Positions 44,834 through 52,735 of a DNA stretch of 64,000 bases are shown here, in pieces. The position numbers and the translations under genes were made by a program. The stretch's first letter is position 1. Each line of letters starts with the position of its first letter. Source of the DNA: a bacterium (GTDB lineage: Bacteria > Cyanobacteriota > Vampirovibrionia > Gastranaerophilales > UBA9971); the NCBI GenBank assembly GCA_037147175.1, contig JBAWVS010000001.1, forward strand, positions 82,627 to 146,626. The letters are read 5' to 3'. The notes under the pieces are model-generated. The model did not search any database, was not told the DNA's origin, and saw nothing but the letters and a program-made list of their open reading frames with translations.

Positions 44834-45012
44834 AACTCGAGTCGCCAATTAGCTAAAATTATTGCAAATATTGATTTTTGAGAATGTCATCCTGAGCAAA
44901 GCGAAGGATCTGTCCAATTTGTGATTTTAGCTAAAAATGCTTACTGGACAGATTCTTCGGGCTTTAGCCCTCAGAATGACAATTTGTAAAAATAAATTAA
45001 TTGGCGACCGGG
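44834..45012. repeat. Palindromic intergenic repeat, copy E (CCTGAG variant)
   Basis: A variant with TGTCATCCTGAGCAAAGCG and, further on, the complementary CTCAGAATGACA, bounded by ACTCGAGTCGCCAATTAGC and TTAATTGGCGACCGG. The core differs from the GTCATTGCGAG copies though the layout and end positions are similar. It fills most of the 44736-45051 gap; nothing else is seen there. Confidence 0.75.
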
Positions 45013-45051
45013 ATTATTTATTTCTGCAATTTTAAAAAATATTTTTGCAGT

Positions 45052-45363
45052 TTATTCCGCTCTCATAAAGAACTTTTTAAATAGGGACACAAGAAAAACT
45101 ACAGCGCCTAAAACAATCAAGCTGCCTATTATAGAAGTTAAATCTGTTAATTTGTACCCTAAAACAAGAGAAACATATACAAAAATAAATGATACGCCGC
45201 CGGTTATTTTGTTTAATCCTGATTCAACACCTTTTTGGCTGGAAAATAATTGTGCTGCTCCGCCAATAGAAGCCATTCCATCTCCTTTTGGAGAATGAAG
45301 AAGAACTAATAATATTAATAATAAACCTGATAATGTTTGTAAAATCTGGAAAAAAGCTATCAT
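45052..45363 (-). CDS. secG: Preprotein translocase subunit SecG
   Basis: A 103-residue protein with two membrane segments (about 3-24 and 48-70, plus a third hydrophobic stretch near 72-92) and the SecG signature VLLHSPKGDGMASIGGAAQLFSS. It belongs to the SecYEG channel and helps SecA-driven export. It is preceded by a good ribosome site (GAGGG region before 45363) and lies 46 bases downstream of the DUF167 gene on the same strand. Confidence 0.9.
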   Translation of the reverse strand: MIAFFQILQTLSGLLLILLVLLHSPKGDGMASIGGAAQLFSSQKGVESGLNKITGGVSFIFVYVSLVLGYKLTDLTSIIGSLIVLGAVVFLVSLFKKFFMRAE

Positions 45364-45409
45364 TTATCCCTCCGCGAATTTTTGAATTTCATTTATAAAA
45401 ATTATATTA

Positions 45410-45739
45410 TCATAAAAAATTTTGTATTTTAGAATTTAATTCTTCAGCATCGCCCTTTATAAATAAAATTTTATTTTTATTTGTTTCACCGCTAACAATA
45501 GTTATAGAAGTTTTTGAAATTCCAAGAATTTTCGCCAGAAATTTGATGCATTTTTCATTTGCTTTTCCTTCTACCGGCGGCACATCAAGCTTTATTTTTA
45601 AACTGTCGTCCATTATACCCGAAATTTCGCACTTTGAAGAGTTAGGTACGACTTTTACACTTAATTTTATACCGTTTTCGAGTTTGGTTATTTTAAGAAC
45701 ATTATTACTTGATTTGTTCATATTGTGTATATTACCCAT
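45410..45739 (-). CDS. DUF167/YggU family protein
   Basis: A 109-residue protein with the DUF167 core: LSVKVVPNSSKCEI and KIKLDVPPVEGKANEKCIKFLAKILGI, then a conserved SGETNKNKI stretch. The family is widespread and short; its function is unknown. The start is 49 bases from the divergent relA/spoT gene, so the two share a promoter region. Confidence 0.85.
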   Translation of the reverse strand: MGNIHNMNKSSNNVLKITKLENGIKLSVKVVPNSSKCEISGIMDDSLKIKLDVPPVEGKANEKCIKFLAKILGISKTSITIVSGETNKNKILFIKGDAEELNSKIQNFL

Positions 45740-45788
45740 AAAGAGTACAATATTATAAATAAATTAAACGAATCGTTAATTATAAAAA

Positions 45789-47942
45789 ATGCATAAGCAA
45801 CTTTTTGACCAATTAGGTACCATTCTAAAACAACAAAAGAGACCTGAACAGGATGTTGAAAAAATTCATTCAGCATTCGATTTTGCGGCGGGTTTGCATG
45901 AAGGGCAATATAGAGCAAGTGAAGAGCCTTATATTCTTCATCCTCTTGAAGTTGCCTGTATTCTGGCTGATTTGCAGGCGGATACTGATACTATTTGTGC
46001 AGCTTTGCTGCATGATACTCTGGAAGATACAGAAACCAGCCCTGAAGCTATAAAATCACGTTTTGGTCAAGATGTTTTAACACTGGTAAGCGGTGTTACT
46101 AAACTGAGCAAATTCAGCTTCAGTTCTAAAGAAGAACGTCAGGCGGAAAATTTCAGAAAAATGTTCCTTGCAATGGCAGAGGATATAAGGATAATTTTCC
46201 TTAAATTGGCAGACAGGCTTCATAATATGAGAACTTTGAACTACATGAAGCTTGAAAAACAAAAAGAAATTGCAAAAGAAACCCTCGAAATTTTTGTTCC
46301 GTTAGCCAACAGACTCGGAATGGGCTTGGTAAAAACAGAGCTTGAAGATCTTTCTTTAAGATACAGCAATCCTGAAAAATATTTTGAAATTGCGCAGTTG
46401 GTGGCTCAGGCAAAGGCCGAGAGAGATCATACCATCCAAACAATTATAGAAAAAATCGACAATAATTTAAAAGCAATGCATATAAAAGCGGTAATAACCG
46501 GTAGAGCAAAAAGTTATTACAGTATTTTCTCAAAAATGCACCGTAAACAAATGTCATATCAGGATTTGTATGATATAACCGCTGTTAGAGTGATAGTTGA
46601 TGATGAAAAAGAATGTTACGAAGTTCTCGGGCTTATTCACTCTGCGTTCAAGCCAATTCCCGGGCGTTTTAAAGATTACATAGCCATGCCTAAAAACAAC
46701 CTTTACAGGTCATTGCATACTTCTGTAATTGGACCGAGGGGCAAGCCTCTTGAGGTTCAAATAAGAACACATGAAATGCATGAAATAGCAGAACACGGTC
46801 TAGCTGCCCATTGGAAATATAAAGAGTCCGGTGTGCCTGTAAAAGCTAATTCAAAAGATGCGGAGAAATTCAGCTGGCTGAGAAAACTTGTTGAAATTCA
46901 AAATGATACAAAAGATGCAAAAGAATACGTTGACAGTGTAAAACTCGATCTTTTTTCCGATGAAGTTTTTGTTTTCACACCGCAGGGTGATGTAATAGAT
47001 TTGCCTGCCAACGCTGTTCCGTTGGATTTTGCGTACAGAATTCACACGGAAATCGGTCACAGATGTACAGGAGCCATGCTGAACGGTCGTATTGTAACGC
47101 TTGATACAAAGCTAAAAAACGGTGATATTGTCGAAATTTTGACAGGAAAGCAAGCAAAACCCCGTCTGGATTGGATTAATATAGTCGTTACAAATCAGGC
47201 AAAAAGCAGAATTCGCGGTTGGTTTAAGAAAAACCACAGAGATGAGCATATTTTACAGGGAAGAAGCAATCTTGAACATGAAATGACCAAAGCTGCCGTT
47301 GAAGAGCTTATAAGAGACGGAAAACTTCTTGAAATCGCAAAGCAAATGAATTATCAGGCAGAAGATGATCTTTTTGCCGCTATTGGTTATGGAGAAATTA
47401 CTCTGCAAAAAATTCTCAATAAGCTTAAGGTTGACCAGATAGCACCTAAAATTAAAATCACAAAGACCTCCACGTCTAAATCATCAAAATCCATTGAGGG
47501 GCTTGAAGGAATGCTTCATCATTTCTCAAAATGCTGTTCACCTGTTCCGGGAGAACCAATAGTTGGTGTTGTAACAAGAAGCCGCGGCGTAAGTGTACAT
47601 AGAGAAGACTGCAAGTCGCTTCAAATTGTAGACGGAGAAAGAGTTATACCTATAGGTTGGAATCAGGCTGACTCTAATAAAACTTATACGACTAAGATTT
47701 ATATAGAAACAATAGACAGAATAGGCATATTTAAAGATGTTCTCGGTAAAATTGCGGACAGCAGAACCAATATTGTACAGGCAACTATTAAAAGAAGAAG
47801 TAAGGATTTTTCTACAATAGAAATCGGACTTGAAATAGCAAATATAGAACATCTTAATAAGCTTATCACCAGCATAAATACAGTAAGTGATGTTGTCAGC
47901 GTAAAAAGACAACAATCAGGCGTTTTGAATAAAAATAATTAA
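45789..47942 (+). CDS. spoT: Bifunctional (p)ppGpp synthetase/hydrolase, RelA/SpoT family
   Basis: A 717-residue long RSH enzyme. The HD hydrolase domain (about 40-190) keeps HPLEVACIL and LLHDTLEDT; the synthetase (about 230-350) keeps RFKDYIAMPKNNLYRSLHTSV. TGS (about 390-450, VFVFTPQGDVIDLP), helical, zinc-finger-like (HFSKCCSPVPG...HREDC, about 570-610) and ACT (about 640-710) domains follow. Both catalytic domains look intact, so it should make and degrade the stringent-response alarmone. The start ATG lacks a clear ribosome site. A palindromic repeat begins two bases after the stop. Confidence 0.93.
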   Translation: MHKQLFDQLGTILKQQKRPEQDVEKIHSAFDFAAGLHEGQYRASEEPYILHPLEVACILADLQADTDTICAALLHDTLEDTETSPEAIKSRFGQDVLTLVSGVTKLSKFSFSSKEERQAENFRKMFLAMAEDIRIIFLKLADRLHNMRTLNYMKLEKQKEIAKETLEIFVPLANRLGMGLVKTELEDLSLRYSNPEKYFEIAQLVAQAKAERDHTIQTIIEKIDNNLKAMHIKAVITGRAKSYYSIFSKMHRKQMSYQDLYDITAVRVIVDDEKECYEVLGLIHSAFKPIPGRFKDYIAMPKNNLYRSLHTSVIGPRGKPLEVQIRTHEMHEIAEHGLAAHWKYKESGVPVKANSKDAEKFSWLRKLVEIQNDTKDAKEYVDSVKLDLFSDEVFVFTPQGDVIDLPANAVPLDFAYRIHTEIGHRCTGAMLNGRIVTLDTKLKNGDIVEILTGKQAKPRLDWINIVVTNQAKSRIRGWFKKNHRDEHILQGRSNLEHEMTKAAVEELIRDGKLLEIAKQMNYQAEDDLFAAIGYGEITLQKILNKLKVDQIAPKIKITKTSTSKSSKSIEGLEGMLHHFSKCCSPVPGEPIVGVVTRSRGVSVHREDCKSLQIVDGERVIPIGWNQADSNKTYTTKIYIETIDRIGIFKDVLGKIADSRTNIVQATIKRRSKDFSTIEIGLEIANIEHLNKLITSINTVSDVVSVKRQQSGVLNKNN

Positions 47943-47943
47943 A

Positions 47944-48055
47944 TTTACGCGTCATTGCTGTATGAGGAGAGGCTTTAGACTCGACGCGGCAATCCATTTT
48001 ATTTTTATAGATTGCTTTGCTATGCTCGCAGTGACGATCTAGCAATTCGGGTAAA
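47944..48055. repeat. Palindromic intergenic repeat, copy F
   Basis: Reverse-oriented copy: ACGCGTCATTGCTG, then a spacer, then GCTATGCTCGCAGTGACG and AGCAATTCGGGT. It starts right after the RelA/SpoT stop and lies before the DUF2934-like gene. Confidence 0.82.
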
Positions 48056-48135
48056 TTAATTATGTACTTAAAGAGAATAAAACCTCTCTGTAATACTGAT
48101 AAAATGGAATTTATCAAAATGAGGGGGAATATAAC

Positions 48136-48459
48136 ATGGGAAAAAATTTTTGGGATAAAACAAGGGAACGAGCTTATTTTAAATATATAGCCAGAAAATC
48201 GTTAAATATCCCTGATGATGCTATTGAAGACTGGAATCAGGCGTTCAGGGAACAGGTTATTGAAGAAAGAATTAATGAAGAAGCTTATTTTCATTATTTA
48301 AACGGTTGTCCTGACCCTGATGTTAACTGGTTAGAAGCTTACAGGGAAATAAATGAAAGAATAGCTTTTCTTGCTTTTCATCAGCATGTATCTAATTTAA
48401 ACAAATCTTCTATAGAAAACTGGGTAGATGCACAAAAGATCTATATAAAAGATTTTTAA
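48136..48459 (+). CDS. Small protein with three DUF2934-like repeats
   Basis: A 107-residue protein built from three similar helical units: ERAYFKYIARKSLN...EDWNQAF (about 11-37), EEAYFHYLNGCPDPDVNWLEAYREI (about 48-72) and ERIAFLAFHQH...IENWVDAQ (about 74-100). Each resembles the DUF2934 motif, in which an (R/E)-A-Y/F helix is followed by a W-x-x-A helix; DUF2934 proteins usually have one unit. Function unknown. A GAGGGGG ribosome site precedes the ATG. It overlaps the convergent rubrerythrin gene by four bases. Confidence 0.65.
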   Translation: MGKNFWDKTRERAYFKYIARKSLNIPDDAIEDWNQAFREQVIEERINEEAYFHYLNGCPDPDVNWLEAYREINERIAFLAFHQHVSNLNKSSIENWVDAQKIYIKDF

Positions 48460-49037
48460 TAAGTTTCGGCAAAAAGTTCATAATATGCTTTTGGATGATT
48501 GCAAACGGGGCAAACTTCCGGAGCTCTTGTTGCGGAATGAATATATCCGCAATTATTGCATTTCCATTGAACTTTAACGTCTCTTTCGAAGACCCTGTTA
48601 TTTTCCACATTATACAAAAGCTTTTTGTATCTGGATTCATGAAGAATTTCAACCAGAGATACTCTTCTGAAAGCACTTGCTGCTTCTTGAAACCCTTCCT
48701 CATCAGCAATTTTAGCGTATCCGGGATATAAAGTTTCCCATTCGAAATGTTCACCTTCTGCCGCAGCTCTTAAATTTTCCACTGTATTTCCAAAAGCTGA
48801 AGGATAAGTTTCTGTAATTTGGATAGGATGTCTTTCTTCAAGTAATTTAAAATATATTTCAGCGTGTTCTTTTTCATTTGCTGCCGTTTCCAGAAAAATA
48901 TCAGAAATTTGATAATATCCTTCTTTTTTTGCAACGCTTGCATAAAAAGTATAGCGGTTTCTTGCCTGTGATTCGCCCGCAAAAGCCGCCATTAAGTTAT
49001 GTTCTGTTCTTGTTCCTTTCATTGGTTTTTGTTCCAT
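48456..49037 (-). CDS. rbr: Rubrerythrin
   Basis: A 193-residue non-haem iron protein. The ferritin-like di-iron domain (about 1-145) has GESQARNRY, EKEHAEIYF and EGEHFEWETLY and HESRYKKLL helices carrying the Glu/His ligands; the C-terminal rubredoxin domain has CNNCGY and CPVCNHPKAYYEL. Rubrerythrins reduce hydrogen peroxide with NAD(P)H-derived electrons in anaerobes and microaerophiles. An AAGGAG site lies upstream of the start. Confidence 0.95.
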   Translation of the reverse strand: MEQKPMKGTRTEHNLMAAFAGESQARNRYTFYASVAKKEGYYQISDIFLETAANEKEHAEIYFKLLEERHPIQITETYPSAFGNTVENLRAAAEGEHFEWETLYPGYAKIADEEGFQEAASAFRRVSLVEILHESRYKKLLYNVENNRVFERDVKVQWKCNNCGYIHSATRAPEVCPVCNHPKAYYELFAETY

Positions 49038-49154
49038 TTGAATTTCTCCTTAAATTTTTTTATTATACTGAAACGAATTTGCATATTATAAAGCAGATAA
49101 ATACTGATGTTTCTACCCTATCGAGTAGAAACATTTTTCCAAATAACTAATAAC

Positions 49155-49278
49155 CAGAATTGCTAAACCGTCATTGCGAGCATAGCGAAGCAATCCATAA
49201 AAAATAAAATGGATTGCCGCATCGAGTCTAAAGCCTCTCCTCGCAATGACGCGTAAATTTAATCAGCAACACGAGTTA
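49155..49278. repeat. Palindromic intergenic repeat, copy G
   Basis: Complete copy: AGAATTGCTAAACCGTCATT, GCGAGCATAGCGAAGCAATC, then CTCGCAATGACGCG and a CAACACGAGTTA end. It separates the start region of rubrerythrin from the end of the HDOD fusion gene. Confidence 0.87.
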
Positions 49279-49288
49279 ATAAAAAAAA

Positions 49289-50494
49289 TTATTTAAAGAA
49301 TGACTCTAAATCATTAAGTTGTTCGGCTTCTTGTTTGAGTTCAACAAAAATTGAAGCCAGATCATCCTCGTTTAATCCTATATGGCTCAGGATTTCGTCA
49401 TCAAAAAGATTTATACTAAAAACCTCATAATCAAGTATAAGATGAGAAAGGATATTCCCGAGATAGACAACAGTTGTAAGATTTTGTTGATTTTTGGATT
49501 CAAGCGGAGAGTGGTGATAAAGAATGACATCAGAGATCATTTCAGGCAGGTTCCAGTTTTCTGAAACAAAATGCCCGATGTGCTGGTGTGTAACATCGCA
49601 GTTTTTTTGTTCTGCCGCCATAATTTCGTCGCCAAAAAAAAGTGAGCCGGGGGCTTCTGAAAGTGCGCGGATATAATTGTCATGGTCATACTGGTCAAGT
49701 ATAATTTTGCCTATATCGTGGAGAATTGCCGCACTAAAGATATGTTCATCAGCCTGAAAAAAAAGTTTTTGATATATATTTCTCGAGGCAATTGCTGTAA
49801 GAAGTGAATGTTTCCAGAATTTTTTGTAATCAAGGCTTGTTGCAGTACCTGATTTGGGGGCAAAAATCCTGAAAATACTAGAAGAAAGCACAAGGCTTTT
49901 TATTGTCGTAAATCCCATAATTGTAATTGCATGCTGAATAGAACTTATTTGTTTGGGAAAACCGTAATAGGCAGAATTTACCATTTTTAAAACTCTTGAG
50001 GTCAAACCGGAATCGTGTGAAATGATTTTGCTGAGTTGTGCGGCAGACGACTTAGGGTCCTGAACAAGCTCTGTAACTTTTGTAACCACTTCCGGCAAAG
50101 AAGGTAAATCTCTTAATTTTTCTTTTATGGATTTTGATTTTTTTTCGGCTTTTTGTTGAGAGCTTAATGGAGGGGCTTCCGTAAGCGAATAAACTTCTAC
50201 TCCATAGTTTTTTAATTCCTGAATAATCCAGTTTCTTATATCTTCTTCGAGTGCCAGCCTATCATAAGTATATACCAAAACAGCGGAAAACTTCTTTCCT
50301 GGGGCGCTATTCATCAGTTCAACAAGTAACTGTCGCATATCAGGCTTACTATTGTTAATTTCCACATATGTTTTTACAAGTTCAAGCCTGTTTTGTTCGC
50401 AAAAGGACAGTATTTTTTCCTGCTGAATTTTATTTTCAACATATCTATCTGTTTTATCAGCTTTGTAAGATATTACATAGCCCACTACATTCAT
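49289..50494 (-). CDS. Degenerate serine-recombinase domain fused to HDOD domain
   Basis: A 401-residue protein. Residues 1-107 have the layout of a resolvase N-terminal domain: VVGYVISYKAD, an EKILSFCEQNRLELVKTYVE block, SAVLVYTYDRLALEED and ELKNYGVEVYSLTE. The YxRxS catalytic serine motif is altered (YVISY) and its Arg is gone, so strand exchange is unlikely. Residues about 127-330 are an HDOD domain (LRDLPSLPEVVTKV, LKMVNSAYYG, ILHDIGKIILDQ and HHSPL). HDOD proteins act in c-di-GMP-linked and stress signalling. The fusion is not one I know. It may bind DNA or a partner through the recombinase-like fold. Confidence 0.7.
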   Translation of the reverse strand: MNVVGYVISYKADKTDRYVENKIQQEKILSFCEQNRLELVKTYVEINNSKPDMRQLLVELMNSAPGKKFSAVLVYTYDRLALEEDIRNWIIQELKNYGVEVYSLTEAPPLSSQQKAEKKSKSIKEKLRDLPSLPEVVTKVTELVQDPKSSAAQLSKIISHDSGLTSRVLKMVNSAYYGFPKQISSIQHAITIMGFTTIKSLVLSSSIFRIFAPKSGTATSLDYKKFWKHSLLTAIASRNIYQKLFFQADEHIFSAAILHDIGKIILDQYDHDNYIRALSEAPGSLFFGDEIMAAEQKNCDVTHQHIGHFVSENWNLPEMISDVILYHHSPLESKNQQNLTTVVYLGNILSHLILDYEVFSINLFDDEILSHIGLNEDDLASIFVELKQEAEQLNDLESFFK

Positions 50495-50698
50495 ATTGAC
50501 ACCGGCTTAAGTGATGGAATTACTATCGGAATTGAATGTTTGTATAAAAACTCAATGTTATTTACAAACCAGTTCCAATCCATAGTATAATTCCTGTGTA
50601 TAAATATATTCAACATTTATTTAATGTAGGATGCAAGGACAGTTTTATGTTCTTTATTGAAAAAATAAAAATTTCTTTGCGATGTGGAGGTGGCGTTG

Positions 50699-51331
50699 AT
50701 GCAGGATAAACTCGTTTCCATTCGAAGCGGGAGTGAATTCGTTCTCTTTGATCCGGGATTTTCGCAATTTGCAGCGGCTTTTCCAAAAGAAGCTTTTGAA
50801 TATCTTGATGAAATATCTGATTTAAAACAAAATCATCAGAAAAAATTTGCTTTTATAAATCTGGAAAATCAAATTGTGCCTGTAATAAAACTTTGCGCTT
50901 CTTTTTATCTCGGATGTATACTCTGGGGAAGCTATCTTTTCTGGAAATACAAAAGTGATGTCAGAGAAATTGAAGGAAATCCGCTTCTTTCTACAAACGA
51001 AAAAGAAGAAGACGATCTTAATTCTTCTCATGAAATTGATTTTATTATAAAATTTGTTGAGAAATTTGAAAAATCTGCTCAATTTTATTTGAAGAGAACT
51101 TCCAGAATAAATCCTGAACATTTGAAATATTTTAAAAGTTATAAACAGTTTGTTGAATTAAACAATAATTTTATAAATTTAAAGTTTACAAATGAAATAA
51201 AACTTCCTGTAGAAGTTGCACATTTTGAAAATCATAGCGATAAAAAGCTTGACGAATTAAAACAAAAAATTGACGAATTAATAAATACAGGTATTTTGGA
51301 AAATATTTTGACTCTCGATTATTACAATTAA
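50699..51331 (+). CDS. Hypothetical membrane protein
   Basis: A 210-residue protein, not recognised. One hydrophobic segment (about 60-82, VPVIKLCASFYLGCILWGSYLFW) is followed by a charged, probably cytoplasmic, helical C-terminal half ending in a short coiled-coil-like stretch (KKLDELKQKIDELI). The ATG at 50699 is used because GGAGG lies eight bases upstream; a GTG at 50684 precedes that site and is excluded. It is divergent from the HDOD fusion gene with about 200 bases between, and is followed by a palindromic repeat and a terminator. Confidence 0.6.
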   Translation: MQDKLVSIRSGSEFVLFDPGFSQFAAAFPKEAFEYLDEISDLKQNHQKKFAFINLENQIVPVIKLCASFYLGCILWGSYLFWKYKSDVREIEGNPLLSTNEKEEDDLNSSHEIDFIIKFVEKFEKSAQFYLKRTSRINPEHLKYFKSYKQFVELNNNFINLKFTNEIKLPVEVAHFENHSDKKLDELKQKIDELINTGILENILTLDYYN

Positions 51332-51340
51332 ATTTAAATA

Positions 51341-51452
51341 ACTCGAATTGCTAAACCGTTAAAATCGTTATTGCGAGCATAGCGAAGCAATCTATAAAAA
51401 ATAAAATGGATTGCCACGTCGGGCCTAAAGCCTCTCCTCTCAATGACGCGTT
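51341..51452. repeat. Palindromic intergenic repeat, copy H
   Basis: Begins ACTCGAATTGCTAAACCG, contains ATTGCGAGCATAGCGAAGC and the complement CAATGACGCG. It lies between the hypothetical membrane protein and the small CxxC genes; the rest of the 51332-51665 gap holds the hairpin terminator below and AT-rich sequence. Confidence 0.87.
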
Positions 51453-51524
51453 AGTTTATTTAACAGTTAATTTGTAGAAAACCCTTGTAGAAAATATTAA
51501 GAAAAATTAAGCAAACTTTAAATC

Positions 51525-51558
51525 GTAAAAACCTTACCACTAAAGGGTTTTTACTTTT
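51525..51558 (+). terminator. Intrinsic terminator
   Basis: GTAAAAACC (51525-51533) pairs with GGTTTTTAC (51546-51554) around a 12-base loop and is followed by TTTT. It should end transcription from the hypothetical gene upstream and isolate the small CxxC genes. Confidence 0.6.
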
Positions 51559-51665
51559 CTGCATGAAAAATCAAAAGAATTTTTTTCAGGAAGGTGTTAA
51601 TTTTTTTCCTTCACATGATTTATACAAGTATCGAACAAATAATTTAAAAAATAAGGAGAAAGGAA

Positions 51666-51929
51666 ATGCAAGCAATCGGGTTTATTCCCCAGAGAAACAT
51701 CAGACCGGCTTTCGGTTGTGAAAAATGTGAGCAAATTAAAAAAACATTAACAGACGCCGGTGTCGGACCGCGCAGAGCTAAAGGGTTTGTAGAAAGTAAT
51801 ACCGCCTTGATAGGAAGTGAAAAAAGACAAGGATTGACTCATGAACAAAAGGCTGAAAAACTTTCAAACACTGTGGGCGGAAACCTGGATTACTATGTTA
51901 AGGAACTTAAAAAAACTACAGTAAATTAA
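51666..51929 (+). CDS. Small CxxC protein, tandem family member 1
   Basis: An 87-residue protein, not recognised. It starts with the family motif IGF.PQRN and I.PAFGC with C18 and C21 as CxxC, then a helical region: KKTLTDAGVGPRRAKGFVE and AEKLSNTVGG...YYVKELKK. A GGAGAAAGGA ribosome site is nine bases or less upstream. The two genes after it encode paralogues sharing the first 18 residues most strongly and the general helix pattern less so. A leader-like, conserved N-terminus with a variable remainder recalls secreted or modified peptides, but no processing gene is adjacent. Confidence 0.7.
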   Translation: MQAIGFIPQRNIRPAFGCEKCEQIKKTLTDAGVGPRRAKGFVESNTALIGSEKRQGLTHEQKAEKLSNTVGGNLDYYVKELKKTTVN

Positions 51930-51976
51930 TAATTTGTTGAATAAGTAATTTAACAACTAAAAAAAGGAGAAACAAA

Positions 51977-52237
51977 ATGCTAAACATTGGATTTAACCCC
52001 CAAAGAAACATCAAACCAGCTTTTGGCTGCGAAGATTGTGAAAGTTCAAAAAAAATATTGACAGCTGCCGGCGTACCTGAAAGCAGAGCTGATGCTTATG
52101 TAAAAGATAGTTTTTCACCATCTGAAAAACCTGAAGATCATCTAAAAAATGCTGCGGCACTAAAGGAAGCTTTAAGCAAAAAAGGACAATTAGCACCTAT
52201 TGTTAATATGCTTAAGAACGTAAGGGCAAATCGATAA
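51977..52237 (+). CDS. Small CxxC protein, tandem family member 2
   Basis: An 86-residue paralogue of the preceding protein, beginning MLNIGFNPQRNIKPAFGC with C18 and C21. The middle (KKILTAAGVPESRADAYVKD) parallels member 1 (KKTLTDAGVGPRRAKGFVES), so the whole chains are homologous, not only the motif. AAAAAGGAG precedes the ATG by about seven bases. It lies 47 bases downstream of member 1, likely in the same transcript. Function unknown. Confidence 0.7.
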   Translation: MLNIGFNPQRNIKPAFGCEDCESSKKILTAAGVPESRADAYVKDSFSPSEKPEDHLKNAAALKEALSKKGQLAPIVNMLKNVRANR

Positions 52238-52317
52238 ATTAAGAAACCAAACACCTCAATGTAAACAGACAAAATTTTTTAAATGTCGAAATATTACTTA
52301 AAGAAAGGATAAACAAA

Positions 52318-52593
52318 ATGACAAATATCGGATTTAATCTCAACAGAAATATCAAACCGGCTTTTGGCTGTGACAACAAAGATTGTAAACCTTGCCAAGA
52401 AGCGGAACAAAAATTTGTAATAAGCGGGATACCAAGAGACACTGCTTCTAAGTTTGTAAAGATAGCTACAAATGACTCTGATCCAGCTATACATTATCAA
52501 AAAGCTGAAAAGCTTAATAATCATTTAGCTGATGGTGGAAACTTTGTGGATTATCTGAGGAAAGAAAAGCCATCTGTTGATATCTTAGCCTAG
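52318..52593 (+). CDS. Small CxxC protein, tandem family member 3
   Basis: A 91-residue paralogue beginning MTNIGFNLNRNIKPAFGC, with three cysteines at 18, 23 and 26 (GCDNKDCKPC). FVISGIPRDTASKFVKIA corresponds to the AGVPESRADAYVK segment of member 2, and AEKLNNHLADGGNFVDYLRKE to the AEKLSNTVGGNLDYYVKE segment of member 1. AAAGAAAGGA precedes the ATG. It ends 80 bases or so before a diverged palindromic repeat. Function unknown. Confidence 0.7.
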   Translation: MTNIGFNLNRNIKPAFGCDNKDCKPCQEAEQKFVISGIPRDTASKFVKIATNDSDPAIHYQKAEKLNNHLADGGNFVDYLRKEKPSVDILA

Positions 52594-52629
52594 TATGTAG
52601 ATTGCGAAATAAAAGATACCATTTTAAGA

Positions 52630-52710
52630 CCGTCATTGCGATAAGTGAATCAACGAAGAGATTCAAAAGACAAATGTCTCTAACGCAATGCAGGGGTCTT
52701 TAGTCTGCTT
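52630..52710. repeat. Palindromic intergenic repeat, copy I (diverged)
   Basis: Starts GACCGTCATTGCGATAAGTG and ends near CTAACGCAATG; the core is recognisable but the ends and spacer have diverged. It lies between the last CxxC gene and the convergent glutamate synthase. Confidence 0.6.
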
Positions 52711-52735
52711 TATCATATTATTTGTAATTTTATTA

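Noticed and set aside
47538-47915. Minus-strand frame of 125 codons
   Set aside because: Lies wholly opposite the ACT end of RelA/SpoT; no ribosome site.
49155-51452. Regularly occurring repeats as a CRISPR array
   Set aside because: Copies are kilobases apart with genes between, and are palindromic at full length; no short spacers or cas genes.
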